This document shows, piece after piece, positions 44,647 to 52,866 of a stretch of DNA of 64,000 nt. Made by a program: the position numbers and the translations under genes. The notes beneath the pieces are model-generated. The model was not told where the DNA came from, searched no databases, and saw only the letters and a program-made list of their open reading frames with translations. Position 1 is the first letter of the stretch, and every line of letters begins with the position of its first letter. Origin of the DNA: Brevibacillus fluminis (GTDB lineage: Bacteria > Bacillota > Bacilli > Brevibacillales > Brevibacillaceae). The DNA is taken from the NCBI RefSeq assembly GCF_003710825.1, contig NZ_RHHQ01000002.1, positions 44,766-108,765 on the forward strand, written 5' to 3'.

Positions 44647-47190
44647 TTATGGCGTGTGCCTACCCATGAAGTTGAATGTACCTTTCGGATAACGATCCCA
44701 TTGATCCGGAATGTAAGATTCCGTTCCCCCAAGTATGCCTTGCTTCCGCACAATCGTGCCCCCATCGTCCAGCAGATACGACGAACCGGTTGGATCACCG
44801 AGCACATCCATCACTTGACCATCTTTTTTAATAATAAAGGCGCAGTTATGAATTCCTGTTCCGCTAAGTTGCGCTTCATTATTAAAGTACCAGCTTGTTG
44901 TCACATCCATAAAATCGTAAAAGGTGCTATCGATTGTTATATTTACATCATTTGCACGCAAATACTCCAGGGGTATTGTGAGTACTCTGATCTTATTTGT
45001 CGTATCCAGCCACTGATATACCTCTAGTTCATATCCGGTTGGTTTCTTAAGCTCAGTTCCAAATGGATAATAAATCTCCAACGCTCGTTGACCCGTTCCG
45101 GCTGAAAGATACTCAGATATGAAGATAGTCTGCGCCTGGGTCATCGTTTGCGTTGTTTGTGCAACGGTATAACCTGGGGCCTTTACGACAATTACATAGT
45201 CTTTACCAAATGGAAAAAGACGATTGTCGAGTGTGATTTTTCCCGTTCGGACCGTGTATTGGTTTGCAGAAACTGCGGTACCATCCACCTCTACCGACGA
45301 AATCTTTCCTTCCCAGTCAGCATTAGCAGGGAACGTGATATCAATGTCTTTACCTACTTTGTTTTCCGATGTATCGGCACTTAGCGCAGGTGCATCCAGT
45401 ACAACCGGATCCGCTTCCGCAATGACTTGGTTCACGGTCGCCGGGTTATACCCCGTCGCTTTTACAACAAGAGCGTAGCTTTTCGCTGTCGTAAACAAGC
45501 TCTTATCTAACGTGATTGTACCTGACGCCACCGTATACTTCCCTGCGTCAACCGCCGTGCCGTCCAGCTCGATTTCCGTTATCTTGCCTTCCCAAGCGGT
45601 ATCCGTCGGGAAGGTAATATCGATGTCCTTGCCTACATTCGCCTCGGTTGTGTCGGCGGTCAACGCGGGCGGATCGACCACCACCGGATCTGCCGCATCA
45701 ATCACCTGGCTCACTGTCGCCGGGTTGTATCCTGTCGCTTTTACCACTAGCGTGTAAGTTTTCGCTGTCGTATACAAGCTCTTATCTAACGTGATTGTCC
45801 CTGACGCCACCGTATACTTCCCTGCGTCAACCGCCGTGCCGTCCAGCTCGATTTCCGTTATCTTGCCTTCCCAATCGGCATTCGTCGGGAAAGTAATATC
45901 GATGTCCTTGCCTACCTTCGCCTCGGTTGTGTCGGCAGTCAACGTGGGTGGATCGACCACCACCGGATCTGCCACATCAATCACCTGGCTCACTGTCGCC
46001 GGGTTGTATCCCGCCGCCTTTACCACCAGCGCGTAGCTTTTTGCTGTCGTGAACAAGCTCTTGTCTAACGTGATTGTCCCTGACGCCACCGTATACTTCC
46101 CTGCGTCAACCGCCGTTCCATCCAGTTCGATTTCCGTTATCTTACCTTCCCAAGCGGCATTCGTCGGGAAGGTAAGATCGATGTCCTTGCCTACCTTCGC
46201 CTCGGTTGTGTCGGCAGTCAACGTGGGTGGATCGACCACCACCGGATCTGCCACATCAATCACCTGGCTCACTGTCGCCGGGTTGTATCCCGTCGCCTTT
46301 ACCACTAGCGCGTAGCTTTTTGCTGTCGTGAACAAGCTCTTGTCTAACGTGATTGTCCCTGACGCCACCGTATACTTCCCTGCGTCAACCGCCGTTCCAT
46401 CCAGTTCGATTTCCGTTATCTTGCCTTCCCAAGTAGTATTCGTCGGGAAGGTAATATCGATGTCCTTGCCTACCTTCGCCTCGGTTGTATCGGCAGCCAA
46501 AACAGGCGCATCAATTAAAGTAGGATCTGCTGGCGCAATTTGTTGCGATACCGCCGAATTTCGATATCCTGTCGCCTTCACGACAATTGTATAACTTTTC
46601 GCTGTCGGGAATAGCGTCGAGTCAAGCGTGATTTTCCCTGGGGCTACAGCATATTTCCCTGTAGCAGCTGCTACGCCATCCACTGTTAACGAGGTGATCT
46701 TCCCTTCCCAATCAGCGTTTGTCGCAAAGGTCAGCTCAATGTCTTTCCCGACTTTTGCATCCGTCGAGTCTGCAGACAATGTTGGCGAAATGGAGGGGCT
46801 TGATCCACTAATAGCCGGCGTTGAAACTGATCCAGTAGGTGTAATAAACGCCGGAACGCTTGAAACCCCAGAAGCGGACTGCACACCATTCACCGGTGCG
46901 ACAAACCCTTGGACAGTATCAACAGAGTTGTTGCCAATAACCAAAGAACCGGTAGTAACGCCTCCCAAATTTATGCTTCCGGTTGTGGCCGGCTGTAAGA
47001 TTACGTTAGCTCCGGCCAGAGCCCCCGCCTTTGCCGTATCATCTGCATTAATTTGAACAGGATTATTGATGATGACATCGCCGTTCAACTGTGTTGAGCC
47101 GATCAATGTAATGGATGCTTGCGCCGGAGCGACTGCCGTTTGCCAAATGACTGTGGACAGCACAGCAAAGGCTAACATTTTTTTATTCAT
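44647..47190 (-). CDS. Exported protein with six tandem 93-aa repeats and lamin-tail-like end
   Basis: 847 aa. Signal peptide MNKKMLAFAVLSTVIW... ending AQA. A beta-helix-like N-terminal part follows (NGDVIINNPVQINA, ATTGSINLGGVTTGSLVIGN). Residues about 136-694 hold six repeats of 93 aa (KVGKDIDITFPTN, WEGKITEIELDGTAVDAGKY, TASGTITLDKSLF-type strands, LVVKATGYNPATVSQVI), resembling DUF1533/hemoglobin-binding-like beta domains. The last 150 aa (IFISEYLSAGTGQRALEIYY...) resemble a lamin-tail domain. Starts 21 nt after alternative exon A with its own GGGGGG ribosome-binding site, so it shares exon A's transcript. Exon B carries the same repeat type. Confidence 0.9.
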   Translation of the reverse strand: MNKKMLAFAVLSTVIWQTAVAPAQASITLIGSTQLNGDVIINNPVQINADDTAKAGALAGANVILQPATTGSINLGGVTTGSLVIGNNSVDTVQGFVAPVNGVQSASGVSSVPAFITPTGSVSTPAISGSSPSISPTLSADSTDAKVGKDIELTFATNADWEGKITSLTVDGVAAATGKYAVAPGKITLDSTLFPTAKSYTIVVKATGYRNSAVSQQIAPADPTLIDAPVLAADTTEAKVGKDIDITFPTNTTWEGKITEIELDGTAVDAGKYTVASGTITLDKSLFTTAKSYALVVKATGYNPATVSQVIDVADPVVVDPPTLTADTTEAKVGKDIDLTFPTNAAWEGKITEIELDGTAVDAGKYTVASGTITLDKSLFTTAKSYALVVKAAGYNPATVSQVIDVADPVVVDPPTLTADTTEAKVGKDIDITFPTNADWEGKITEIELDGTAVDAGKYTVASGTITLDKSLYTTAKTYTLVVKATGYNPATVSQVIDAADPVVVDPPALTADTTEANVGKDIDITFPTDTAWEGKITEIELDGTAVDAGKYTVASGTITLDKSLFTTAKSYALVVKATGYNPATVNQVIAEADPVVLDAPALSADTSENKVGKDIDITFPANADWEGKISSVEVDGTAVSANQYTVRTGKITLDNRLFPFGKDYVIVVKAPGYTVAQTTQTMTQAQTIFISEYLSAGTGQRALEIYYPFGTELKKPTGYELEVYQWLDTTNKIRVLTIPLEYLRANDVNITIDSTFYDFMDVTTSWYFNNEAQLSGTGIHNCAFIIKKDGQVMDVLGDPTGSSYLLDDGGTIVRKQGILGGTESYIPDQWDRYPKGTFNFMGRHTP
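45108..46785 (-). repeat. Six tandem 279-bp coding repeats
   Basis: In-frame repeats inside the 847-aa gene. Repeats 2-5 are nearly identical at DNA level (long shared runs such as those around 45512, 45791, 46070 and 46349), repeats 1 and 6 are more diverged. Such identity implies recent amplification or gene conversion, so copy number may vary. Confidence 0.92.
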
Positions 47191-47211
47191 AGGTTGCTTC
47201 CCCCCTTTCTA

Positions 47212-47400
47212 TTATTGAATGGTTGTGGTTCCGTCAACGATTACATTTTCAAGCGTAATAGTGCTGGATGCTTTCAAACTCAGGTTACCTGTAATATGAA
47301 CATTTTTTAATCCAAACGTATTAGCTGTGATAATGACATTGGAATACGTCTTGTTTGAAACGATTGCATTCTCAAAACTAGGGCCAAATGTAACAATGCT
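47212..47400 (-). CDS. Alternative 3' exon A for owp (no start codon of its own)
   Basis: 62 codons from AGC at 47400, directly after the intron 3' end, to TAA. Reads SIVTFGPSFENAIVSNKTYS... LENVIVDGTTTIQ: short Val/Ile/Asn-rich beta strands resembling the N-terminal beta-helix part of the following 847-aa protein. An ATG 24 nt upstream lies inside domain VI and has no ribosome-binding site, so independent translation is unlikely. Splicing to owp would give ...VTITN-SIVTF. Smallest of the six exons. Confidence 0.8.
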   Translation of the reverse strand, partial: SIVTFGPSFENAIVSNKTYSNVIITANTFGLKNVHITGNLSLKASSTITLENVIVDGTTTIQ

Positions 47401-47530
47401 ATTCCTGCCTAGCTGAATTTCCATTCGCTTTCGGACAGGCCTACACCGTGCGGGCGACTTTCATCGCACACGGCGTGTCATCAACTGTAGAAGCTCATTC
47501 TTTGCTAGCTATCTTACGTCTTATTTCCCC
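47401..47530 (-). ncRNA. Group II intron 3' part A (domain IV 3' strand, V, VI)
   Basis: Starts GGGGAAATAAG (47530-47520). A linker ends CTACAGTTG, domain V is 34 nt at 47443-47476 with GAAA tetraloop and CGC triad, and domain VI closes CCTG/CAGG with tail AAT. Same organisation as the five other copies. Confidence 0.88.
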
Positions 47531-47536
47531 GCTTGT

Positions 47537-47565
47537 AGTATAGCAGTCCTGCGCTAAGCAAATTC
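47537..47565 (-). promoter_or_regulatory. Cassette promoter A
   Basis: Minus strand GAATTT, 17 nt, TATACT, then 6 nt to the GGGG that opens the 3' intron part. The upstream context is TTCAGAATTTGCTTAG, conserved between cassettes. Confidence 0.6.
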
Positions 47566-47612
47566 TGAACAAACCAGGTGTTGTCCATCCTCCCTCATAG
47601 AAACACTTCCAT

Positions 47613-47653
47613 AAAAAATACCCCTAACAACGAATTAAATTCGCTGTTAGGGG
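47613..47653 (-). terminator. Terminator of cassette B
   Basis: CCCCTAACA-CGAAT / ATTCG-TGTTAGGGG stem followed by TATTTTTT on the minus strand, just upstream of promoter A. Confidence 0.9.
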
Positions 47654-47672
47654 CAACAAACCATACCGCTTT

Positions 47673-48296
47673 TTACAGATTCGTTACAGGAATCATGGTT
47701 GTTCCATCATTGAGATAGATTTTGTAAGTCAATTCATCCGTATTACCCATGGTATCAGCATAGATGATAAGGAGCTTGACTTGCCCATCCGCATCTGTCA
47801 GTTGCTGCAGTTCGGTCACGCCTTTATTCTCGGTTACATCCAACCCATCTACCTTATACGTATCCGCTGGATCCTCACCCTGTACAACGGTTAGGGCATA
47901 CTTAAATTGATACCCACTCACAGGATTTCCGTACTGGTCTTTCGCAGTTAACGTAACTTCTGTGAAAAATTCGTCATCACTATTCGTATCGGATAAAGCC
48001 ACAGCACTCGAATTGGCAAGAATCGCTTCACCAGCAGTTACAGTCTGTGTCACTACAGACGGTTGGTAGCCTGTTGCAGTAACCGAGATGGTATGATCAC
48101 CCGCATTTTGGATAACTCCTTGCTTAATTGTTAATTTTCCGGAAGACAAGCTATACTTGCCTGTTGCCAGTGCAATACCATCCACAGATACAGCTGTAAC
48201 GTTTGTTTCCCAGTTTGCATTGTCAACGAACGTAATTTCAAGTGGATTGTCTACATTGTTTGCCGTTGAATCAGCTGTTAATGCAATTCCCATGCT
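47673..48296 (-). CDS. Alternative 3' exon B for owp
   Basis: 207 codons from AGC at 48296. First 90 residues (MGIALTADSTANN, WETNVTAVSVDGIALATGKY, SVTATGYQPSVVTQTV) are the same beta repeat as in the 847-aa protein. The second half (TEVTLTAKDQYGNPVSGYQF, ADGQVKLLIIYAD) resembles an Ig-like/Big_1-type domain. Codon 2 is ATG with AGGA 5 nt upstream inside domain VI, so weak independent initiation cannot be excluded, but there is no signal peptide. Splicing would give OWP a two-domain C-terminal extension. Confidence 0.82.
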   Translation of the reverse strand, partial: SMGIALTADSTANNVDNPLEITFVDNANWETNVTAVSVDGIALATGKYSLSSGKLTIKQGVIQNAGDHTISVTATGYQPSVVTQTVTAGEAILANSSAVALSDTNSDDEFFTEVTLTAKDQYGNPVSGYQFKYALTVVQGEDPADTYKVDGLDVTENKGVTELQQLTDADGQVKLLIIYADTMGNTDELTYKIYLNDGTTMIPVTNL

Positions 48297-48422
48297 ATTC
48301 CTGTCTAACCCGCTGCCTCTCTTTCTCCAGCCGGTTTTCGAACAGGCCTACACCGTGCGGGCGACTTTCATCGCACACGGCGTGCCATCAATTGATAGAA
48401 ACACGAATCTGCTTATTTCCCC
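48297..48422 (-). ncRNA. Group II intron 3' part B
   Basis: GGGGAAATAAG at 48422-48412, linker with CTATCAATTG, domain V at 48350-48383 (34 nt, identical core to A, E and F), domain VI closed by CCTGT/ACAGG, tail AAT. Confidence 0.9.
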
Positions 48423-48428
48423 ACTCCT

Positions 48429-48457
48429 ATCATAAGCAATCGGTACTGAACAAATTC
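48429..48457 (-). promoter_or_regulatory. Cassette promoter B
   Basis: GAATTT, 17 nt, TATGAT, 6 nt to GGGG on the minus strand. Preceded by GTTTA and followed by GTTCAG, as in the other cassettes. Confidence 0.6.
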
Positions 48458-48479
48458 TAAACATGTGCGCAACTACGAT

Positions 48480-48520
48480 AAAAAAGCGCAGAATCCCGTG
48501 TTTGAGATTTCTGCGCTTTT
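48480..48520 (-). terminator. Terminator of cassette C
   Basis: AAAAGCGCAGAA / TTTCTGCGCTTTT stem with T-runs, immediately upstream of promoter B. Confidence 0.9.
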
Positions 48521-48594
48521 CACTTTGGAAATTTTAGTTTGTTTTATTCAATGGTACCTGGTAAATAACGAAACCTATTTTACAAACAGTTGCT

Positions 48595-49281
48595 TTAATT
48601 AGATAACGAGTAGGTAGCGTGAGCCTCTGCTGCTGGCGATGTATTCCCGTATTTATCAACAGCATATACACTTACATAAACCTCATTACCATTCTGTACA
48701 CCCTCTAAATCATTGCCAACACCAATAAACATTGTACCGTTATAGAAAGTTTTCGATACTTCCTGATAGTACGTGTGCTGCGTTGGTGTCGCTGGAGCAT
48801 TAAAGTTGACATAGAAATCAAATCGTTTCAGATCGGGGTCACTTGACTGATTATCCCACAAAATATGCATGGTAGGAGCCCCTAGATTGTCAGTAAGCAG
48901 AATCCCCGTCGGTGTTGCAGGTGCGGCTTTATCCCAGACAATCGATGTTTCATCATTCAGAGCTGGAGTAGAAGCATTATTCGCTGCATCTACTGCGACC
49001 ACAGTAAAAAAGAGGCTATCGCCATTGGCGGGAACAATTGCGCCATTCGTAAGCGCCGTCAAATCAATATCTTTAGCGCCAGTTCCTGTGATCGTTTGAT
49101 AATGATCCACCGCTGGATTGGTTCCAGGCATGGCATTCACGCCTACAAAGACCTTGTAATGAACTACACCTTCTGTAACTGCATCAGCATCAACAAGGGT
49201 CAATGTCGCTACAGTTGTACTGCCAAGCTTTTGGATTCCCGTAACACCTGCACTGAGTCCGTTTGGAGGAGTGGTATCGCT
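48595..49281 (-). CDS. Alternative 3' exon C for owp (fibronectin type III-like)
   Basis: 228 codons from AGC at 49281. SDTTPPNGLSAGVTGIQKL opens a domain with FN3-like strand pattern (LFFTVVAVDAANNASTP), and a second follows (APATPTGILLTDNLGAPTMH, VYVSVYAVDKYGNTSPAAEA). No start codon or signal peptide near the 5' end. Reads in the same phase as the other exons after the intron tail AAT. Confidence 0.82.
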   Translation of the reverse strand, partial: SDTTPPNGLSAGVTGIQKLGSTTVATLTLVDADAVTEGVVHYKVFVGVNAMPGTNPAVDHYQTITGTGAKDIDLTALTNGAIVPANGDSLFFTVVAVDAANNASTPALNDETSIVWDKAAPATPTGILLTDNLGAPTMHILWDNQSSDPDLKRFDFYVNFNAPATPTQHTYYQEVSKTFYNGTMFIGVGNDLEGVQNGNEVYVSVYAVDKYGNTSPAAEAHATYSLSN

Positions 49282-49420
49282 ATTCTCGTCTTATACCGCC
49301 ATACACAATACACACGGCTTTCGAATCGAGCCTACACCGTACGTGCGCCTTTCAACGCATACGGCGTGCCGTCAATCTCAAAATCCCAAACTCTGAGTCA
49401 AGGTCCTAACTTATTTCCCC
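49282..49420 (-). ncRNA. Group II intron 3' part C
   Basis: GGGGAAATAAG at 49420-49410. Domain V at 49334-49367 differs from the others by paired changes (CCGTATGCG...CGTACGG and GCGTT...GGCGC) that keep the helix. Domain VI is the second subtype, closed by CTCG/CGAG, tail AAT. Confidence 0.9.
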
Positions 49421-49427
49421 ATATTTG

Positions 49428-49456
49428 AGCATACCATCGAATCACTAAACAAATAC
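49428..49456 (-). promoter_or_regulatory. Cassette promoter C
   Basis: GTATTT, 17 nt, TATGCT, 7 nt to GGGG on the minus strand; context TGTTCAGTATTTGTTTAG. Confidence 0.6.
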
Positions 49457-49476
49457 TGAACATCGAACATTTCCTG

Positions 49477-49508
49477 CAAAAAAGAGCCTGCAACACTTGT
49501 TACAGGCT
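49477..49508 (-). terminator. Terminator of cassette D
   Basis: AGCCTG / CAGGCT stem extended by TAACA/TGTTG, then TTTTTT, 21 bp before promoter C. Confidence 0.9.
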
Positions 49509-49542
49509 GAAGGAAAGATTCTAATTATGGAGTTCCTTTCAA

Positions 49543-50070
49543 CTACAATTCATTTTGCGTTGGAATCTTCTTCGTAATCGTGAGTGTCGGTGCATCGTCA
49601 GTCGGATCTTTCAACTCCAACCGAACCGTGTAAGTCGTAGCGGCGTTTAAACCCGAAAACTCGTAAGAAGAAGCATTGCTTCCGACAGGCCCCTTCTCAA
49701 CCCCATTCAAATACACATGGACATCGGTGTACCCTGCCGAATTATCCCAGGAAATGGACATCAGAGTTAGTGTAGAAGTTGGGGCCAAATCCATAATCGG
49801 TAGCTGAACTCTGACACTTTCGTCTTTGTTCGGTTCCTTGAGCGCCAAATAGACTTGCGATACTGAAACAAAACCGTTTGTGATCGTAAGTGAGGCAGGT
49901 CCTGCGATACTTCCTTGCGTACCAGTGGCAATGATGTTTCCGTTTGATGGTGCGTCGTAAACATTTATAACAGCATTAGCAGGCACATTTGCGAGGTCTA
50001 GGGTATCATCGCCAGTAGCATTGTCTGTAATCGCAATAGATGCTTTGGTCGGTGCTGTACTGACAGGTCT
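49543..50070 (-). CDS. Alternative 3' exon D for owp
   Basis: 175 codons from AGA at 50070. PVSTAPTKASIAITDNATGD, then a beta domain with NVYDAPSNGNIIATGTQGSI and a second FN3/Ig-like unit (LMSISWDNSAGYTDVHVYLN, ATTYTVRLELKD). The only exon opening with AGA (Arg) rather than AGC (Ser), and its intron tail is AAA instead of AAT. Phase is preserved. Confidence 0.78.
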   Translation of the reverse strand, partial: RPVSTAPTKASIAITDNATGDDTLDLANVPANAVINVYDAPSNGNIIATGTQGSIAGPASLTITNGFVSVSQVYLALKEPNKDESVRVQLPIMDLAPTSTLTLMSISWDNSAGYTDVHVYLNGVEKGPVGSNASSYEFSGLNAATTYTVRLELKDPTDDAPTLTITKKIPTQNEL

Positions 50071-50219
50071 TTTCCTGCCTAATCTACAATGTCCTCAAAA
50101 CCGAACATCGAGATTTTCGACAGGCCTACACCGTGCGGGCGCCTTTCAGCGCACACGGCGTTCCATCAATCGTAGTCTCTCTATTCACAAGCCGTGATGA
50201 ATTGAACGCTTATTTCCCC
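50071..50219 (-). ncRNA. Group II intron 3' part D
   Basis: GGGGAAATAAG at 50219-50209; CTACGATTG linker; domain V at 50128-50161 with a paired change GCGC...GCGC relative to GCGA...TCGC; domain VI CCTG/CAGG with AATCT/AGATT; tail AAA departs from the AY rule. Confidence 0.85.
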
Positions 50220-50225
50220 ATTCTC

Positions 50226-50253
50226 AGTTTATCACAAAGATCTCAACAAATTC
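50226..50253 (-). promoter_or_regulatory. Cassette promoter D
   Basis: GAATTT, 16 nt, TAAACT, 6 nt to GGGG; context CTGTTCAGAATTTGTTGAG. Confidence 0.55.
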
Positions 50254-50559
50254 TGAACAGTATGTATGTAAAAGCGTTAAAAAATACGCCAATCAATAGG
50301 ACGGTTAGCGGTATTCTCTTATATTGACTGATACATTAGCATACAGAGTCTCTTTCGTTCGGATCGTCTTCCCATCCATACCATTTTGAGTTTTGTAGTT
50401 GATTGGTTTTATGTTTTACCCTTATGCTTTGACAGCTCTGAATGTGTTACCATTACAATTTAATTCGATTTTAAGCTTTCTACTCGGACGGACGGTAAAG
50501 TATATTTCAGCCAAAAACTTCTTAAAAGCATTATCTCAGTAATTCTCGTCCAAAAGAAA
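50254..50559. other. Non-coding AT-rich spacer between cassettes D and E
   Basis: About 305 bp without a credible gene on either strand. It contains several T-rich stretches but no further domain V or GGGGAAATAAG. It could hold a decayed exon. Confidence 0.5.
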
Positions 50560-50595
50560 GAAAAAGCCCCCCCCCCTTAACAGGGAAGGCCTTTT
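50560..50595 (-). terminator. Terminator of cassette E
   Basis: GGCCTTCCC / GGGGGGGGCT-type stem (a C10 homopolymer on the plus strand at 50566-50575) with TTTTTCTTT tail on the minus strand. Confidence 0.75.
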
Positions 50596-50638
50596 TCTAC
50601 ATTTTCCTGAAAACTACTGGTACTACTCAGCTCATAAA

Positions 50639-50932
50639 TTATGAAACAGTAAGTGTAATGGTTACATCCGCACTATCCACTGTTCCATCATTTGCTTTAA
50701 CCGTGATCACTACAACAGTGCCTACTTCTCCTGCAGCTGGTGTGTATTCCACTGTTTTTTTGTCAGCATTCAATGTCGCACTCGCTGCTCCATTGTCTCC
50801 AACTACTGTGTACGTCAATATATCTCCATCCACATCACTGAAGATTGTGCTGAGGTCCAATGTGTACAGTGTTCCCACTGTGCCGCTGGCTGTTTGATTC
50901 GTTGCTGTAGGTGCATTGTTTACTGGTGTGCT
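50639..50932 (-). CDS. Alternative 3' exon E for owp (cadherin-like)
   Basis: 97 codons from AGC at 50932. STPVNNAPTATNQTASGTVG leads into one complete beta domain with the Ca-binding-type motif FSDVDGDILTYTVVGDNG and a final VDSADVTITLTVS, typical of cadherin-like/tandem-95 modules. No independent start. Would add one rod-like module to OWP. Confidence 0.82.
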   Translation of the reverse strand, partial: STPVNNAPTATNQTASGTVGTLYTLDLSTIFSDVDGDILTYTVVGDNGAASATLNADKKTVEYTPAAGEVGTVVVITVKANDGTVDSADVTITLTVS

Positions 50933-51059
50933 ATTCCTGTCTAACCGACTGTCACTGGCAGTTTTCGAACAGGCCTACACCGTGCGGGCGACTTTCATCG
51001 CACACGGCGTGTCATCAATCGTAGAGTCTAATTCCTTAACATTATCAACTTATTTCCCC
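50933..51059 (-). ncRNA. Group II intron 3' part E
   Basis: GGGGAAATAAG at 51059-51049; CTACGATTG linker; domain V at 50977-51010, 34 nt; domain VI closed by CCTGT/ACAGG; tail AAT. Confidence 0.9.
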
Positions 51060-51065
51060 AAAGGT

Positions 51066-51071
51066 ATAATA
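51066..51071 (-). promoter_or_regulatory. Cassette promoter E (-10 only)
   Basis: TATTAT 6 nt before GGGG, with the usual distance to the start of the intron part. The conserved upstream block is not recognisable at the right spacing, so this copy is the weakest promoter. Confidence 0.4.
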
Positions 51072-51719
51072 GCACATTGGAAAAATATGCTGTAGATAAA
51101 ATTGAACTGATTTAATATTATAAAAACAACACACAAATGGTAAGTAATACCAAAGACTCATCTAGCTTTTATGAAGGAAATGCTATGCTGAAGGTAACTC
51201 CATTGCTGGATGTAAATTTTCTATATAGACAAAAAGATGGATTCCCCCCCTCTCACCCCTTCGTTGTTCCTAATTTGGAAATCACCTACAAAAAAGCACA
51301 TGAATTCCCTAGCATTCAATAAAGGCTAAGAAAAAGTACCTAATCCACTCTTACCGAAAGATAGCTTCTTTCTCCCCCCCTCGTTTTTGTTCTTTTTTGT
51401 CTGGGTGGCTCAAGTAGCATCTTTCGGCTTTCGTTCCTCCTATGAATTATGAATAAGATATGATGGTTAGATATAAGAATCCCCATCCTACTTTCAGTTA
51501 GCCTTGATTCTCCATGATTGTCATCGATTGTTTATGTGTTATCAGCCATCACGTGAGGGGATTGCTCTCCTTGTTCCGTCTGCACTGTTGGTGCAGTCGG
51601 TGCATCTTTACGAAAGGCCATGTGCCTCTTCGGCTGGCTCTCCCCCGCTCACTGCACCACTGCGGGCAATCACTGTACCGTTTTTCTGCGAGACATGAGT
51701 GCGTTCATTTTCCTTGATT
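51072..51719. other. Non-coding region upstream of cassette E
   Basis: About 650 bp with no convincing gene. Short open frames (for example 51137-51322) lack ribosome-binding sites. A CCGAAAGAT / ATCTTTCGG inverted repeat lies near 51355-51428 and a CTGCAC/GTGCAG hairpin near 51580-51595. It may be insertion-element debris. Confidence 0.5.
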
Positions 51720-51793
51720 GGCGTAGCGGTCGGTGCGATTTCACCCCATCCTATGCGATTCAAGGATTCTCACCGACCCGCTTATCGCTCCGC
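51720..51793. repeat. Structured element, copy 1
   Basis: 74-bp block able to form GGTCGGTG / CACCGACC plus outer GCGG/CCGC pairings. About 70% identical by eye to 52773-52846. The two copies are direct and flank the 270-aa gene. Confidence 0.5.
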
Positions 51794-51903
51794 AGTATAC
51801 CTCCGTCTGGTTCGACTTCACTAAAATAGTACCGGAAGACCATTTTCTTCGCTTCAACAGCATAATGTTCTATATATGATCAAGCAATCTATAGTCAAAA
51901 AGG

Positions 51904-52716
51904 ATGATGAAAATGCGGAGATGGTTCATTGGTTTACTTACTTTACTTTTATTGTTTAGCCTGACTTCCACAGTATCAGCAGAATCATTTGAACGCGTTT
52001 ACTTACACAAGGTCATGGACAGTGATAGTAAAGCCCTTATCGTAAGAGCCAATGGAGATATGTACATGATTCAATACGGCGTAGGTGTGATCTCAATTTG
52101 GCGGTATGAGGGAAAAACGGTTTACATATCCTCGCCGGGACTTTTCGCCGGTGTAGGATCCAAAATCATCTTGCCAGACGTAAGCCAAGAAGCAAGGATT
52201 TGGAATTCCACTTTCGTTGAAAACATAAATCTTCCCACTACTTTTCCAATACCGCCATCACCTATACTTCCACAGCCTACCCCACAAGATACATCGGTGA
52301 CACCAATTTATGGAATAACGGTAGTGATTATTGCTGTTGAAAAAGCGCCAGTCCTTAAAGATACAGTAAACACCCCAGAGAACCTCATAGGGTTTCTTCC
52401 CTATGGAACACCATTAGAATTGGATGCCGTGAATCTTTCCGAATGGTATGCGGCCATATTTGGAAAATCAATTTTGTATGTGTCCAAGAATCATACCACC
52501 AGCTTTAAAACCATTGCGCCGAAAGGTATTACTATCAAATCCGAAAAGGGATATCTGTTTACTATACCATCTGCAAATGGGAAGTCGATTGGTTCCTTTG
52601 TAAAAAATACCAAACTTGTAGCAATAGGAGAGAACGGGAACTTTTGGTTTATTCTGTATCCAAATAGCGACGGATCATTTATTGTGGGCTTTATTTCAAA
52701 AAGCATAGCTTATTAA
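51904..52716 (+). CDS. Exported protein of unknown function inside the cassette array
   Basis: 270 aa. Signal peptide RRWFIGLLTLLLLFSLTSTV ending VSA. N-terminal beta domain (KALIVRANGDMYMIQYGVGV), a Pro-rich hinge (PPSPILPQPTPQ), then two SH3-like parts (GTPLELDAVNLSEWYAAIFG, NTKLVAIGENGNFWFILYPN). Opposite in direction to all neighbours. Three ATGs compete; 51913 lies 9 nt after AAAAAGG and may be the real start. Family not recognised. Confidence 0.8.
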   Translation: MMKMRRWFIGLLTLLLLFSLTSTVSAESFERVYLHKVMDSDSKALIVRANGDMYMIQYGVGVISIWRYEGKTVYISSPGLFAGVGSKIILPDVSQEARIWNSTFVENINLPTTFPIPPSPILPQPTPQDTSVTPIYGITVVIIAVEKAPVLKDTVNTPENLIGFLPYGTPLELDAVNLSEWYAAIFGKSILYVSKNHTTSFKTIAPKGITIKSEKGYLFTIPSANGKSIGSFVKNTKLVAIGENGNFWFILYPNSDGSFIVGFISKSIAY

Positions 52717-52772
52717 GGAATACATTTGTGCAGTCTTATGGCCAACAGTGAGATTGTTATCTTGACCCGAGT

Positions 52773-52846
52773 GGCGGGGCGGTCGATGCGATTGGTACCC
52801 ACTCCATGTAGCCCAACGCTTTTCACCGCTCCGTTCATCGCACCGC
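52773..52846. repeat. Structured element, copy 2
   Basis: Second copy of the 51720-51793 element, 1053 bp away in the same orientation, ending where the recombinase reading frame is broken. Confidence 0.5.
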
Positions 52847-52866
52847 CGAGTGACTCACCTGGTACG

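Noticed and set aside
50566..50575. C10 homopolymer as a phase-variation tract
   Set aside because: It lies outside any reading frame, in the terminator stem of cassette E; a sequencing-length error is also possible.
51137..51322. 61-aa plus-strand ORF
   Set aside because: No ribosome-binding site, low-complexity Pro/Ser content and no recognisable relative.
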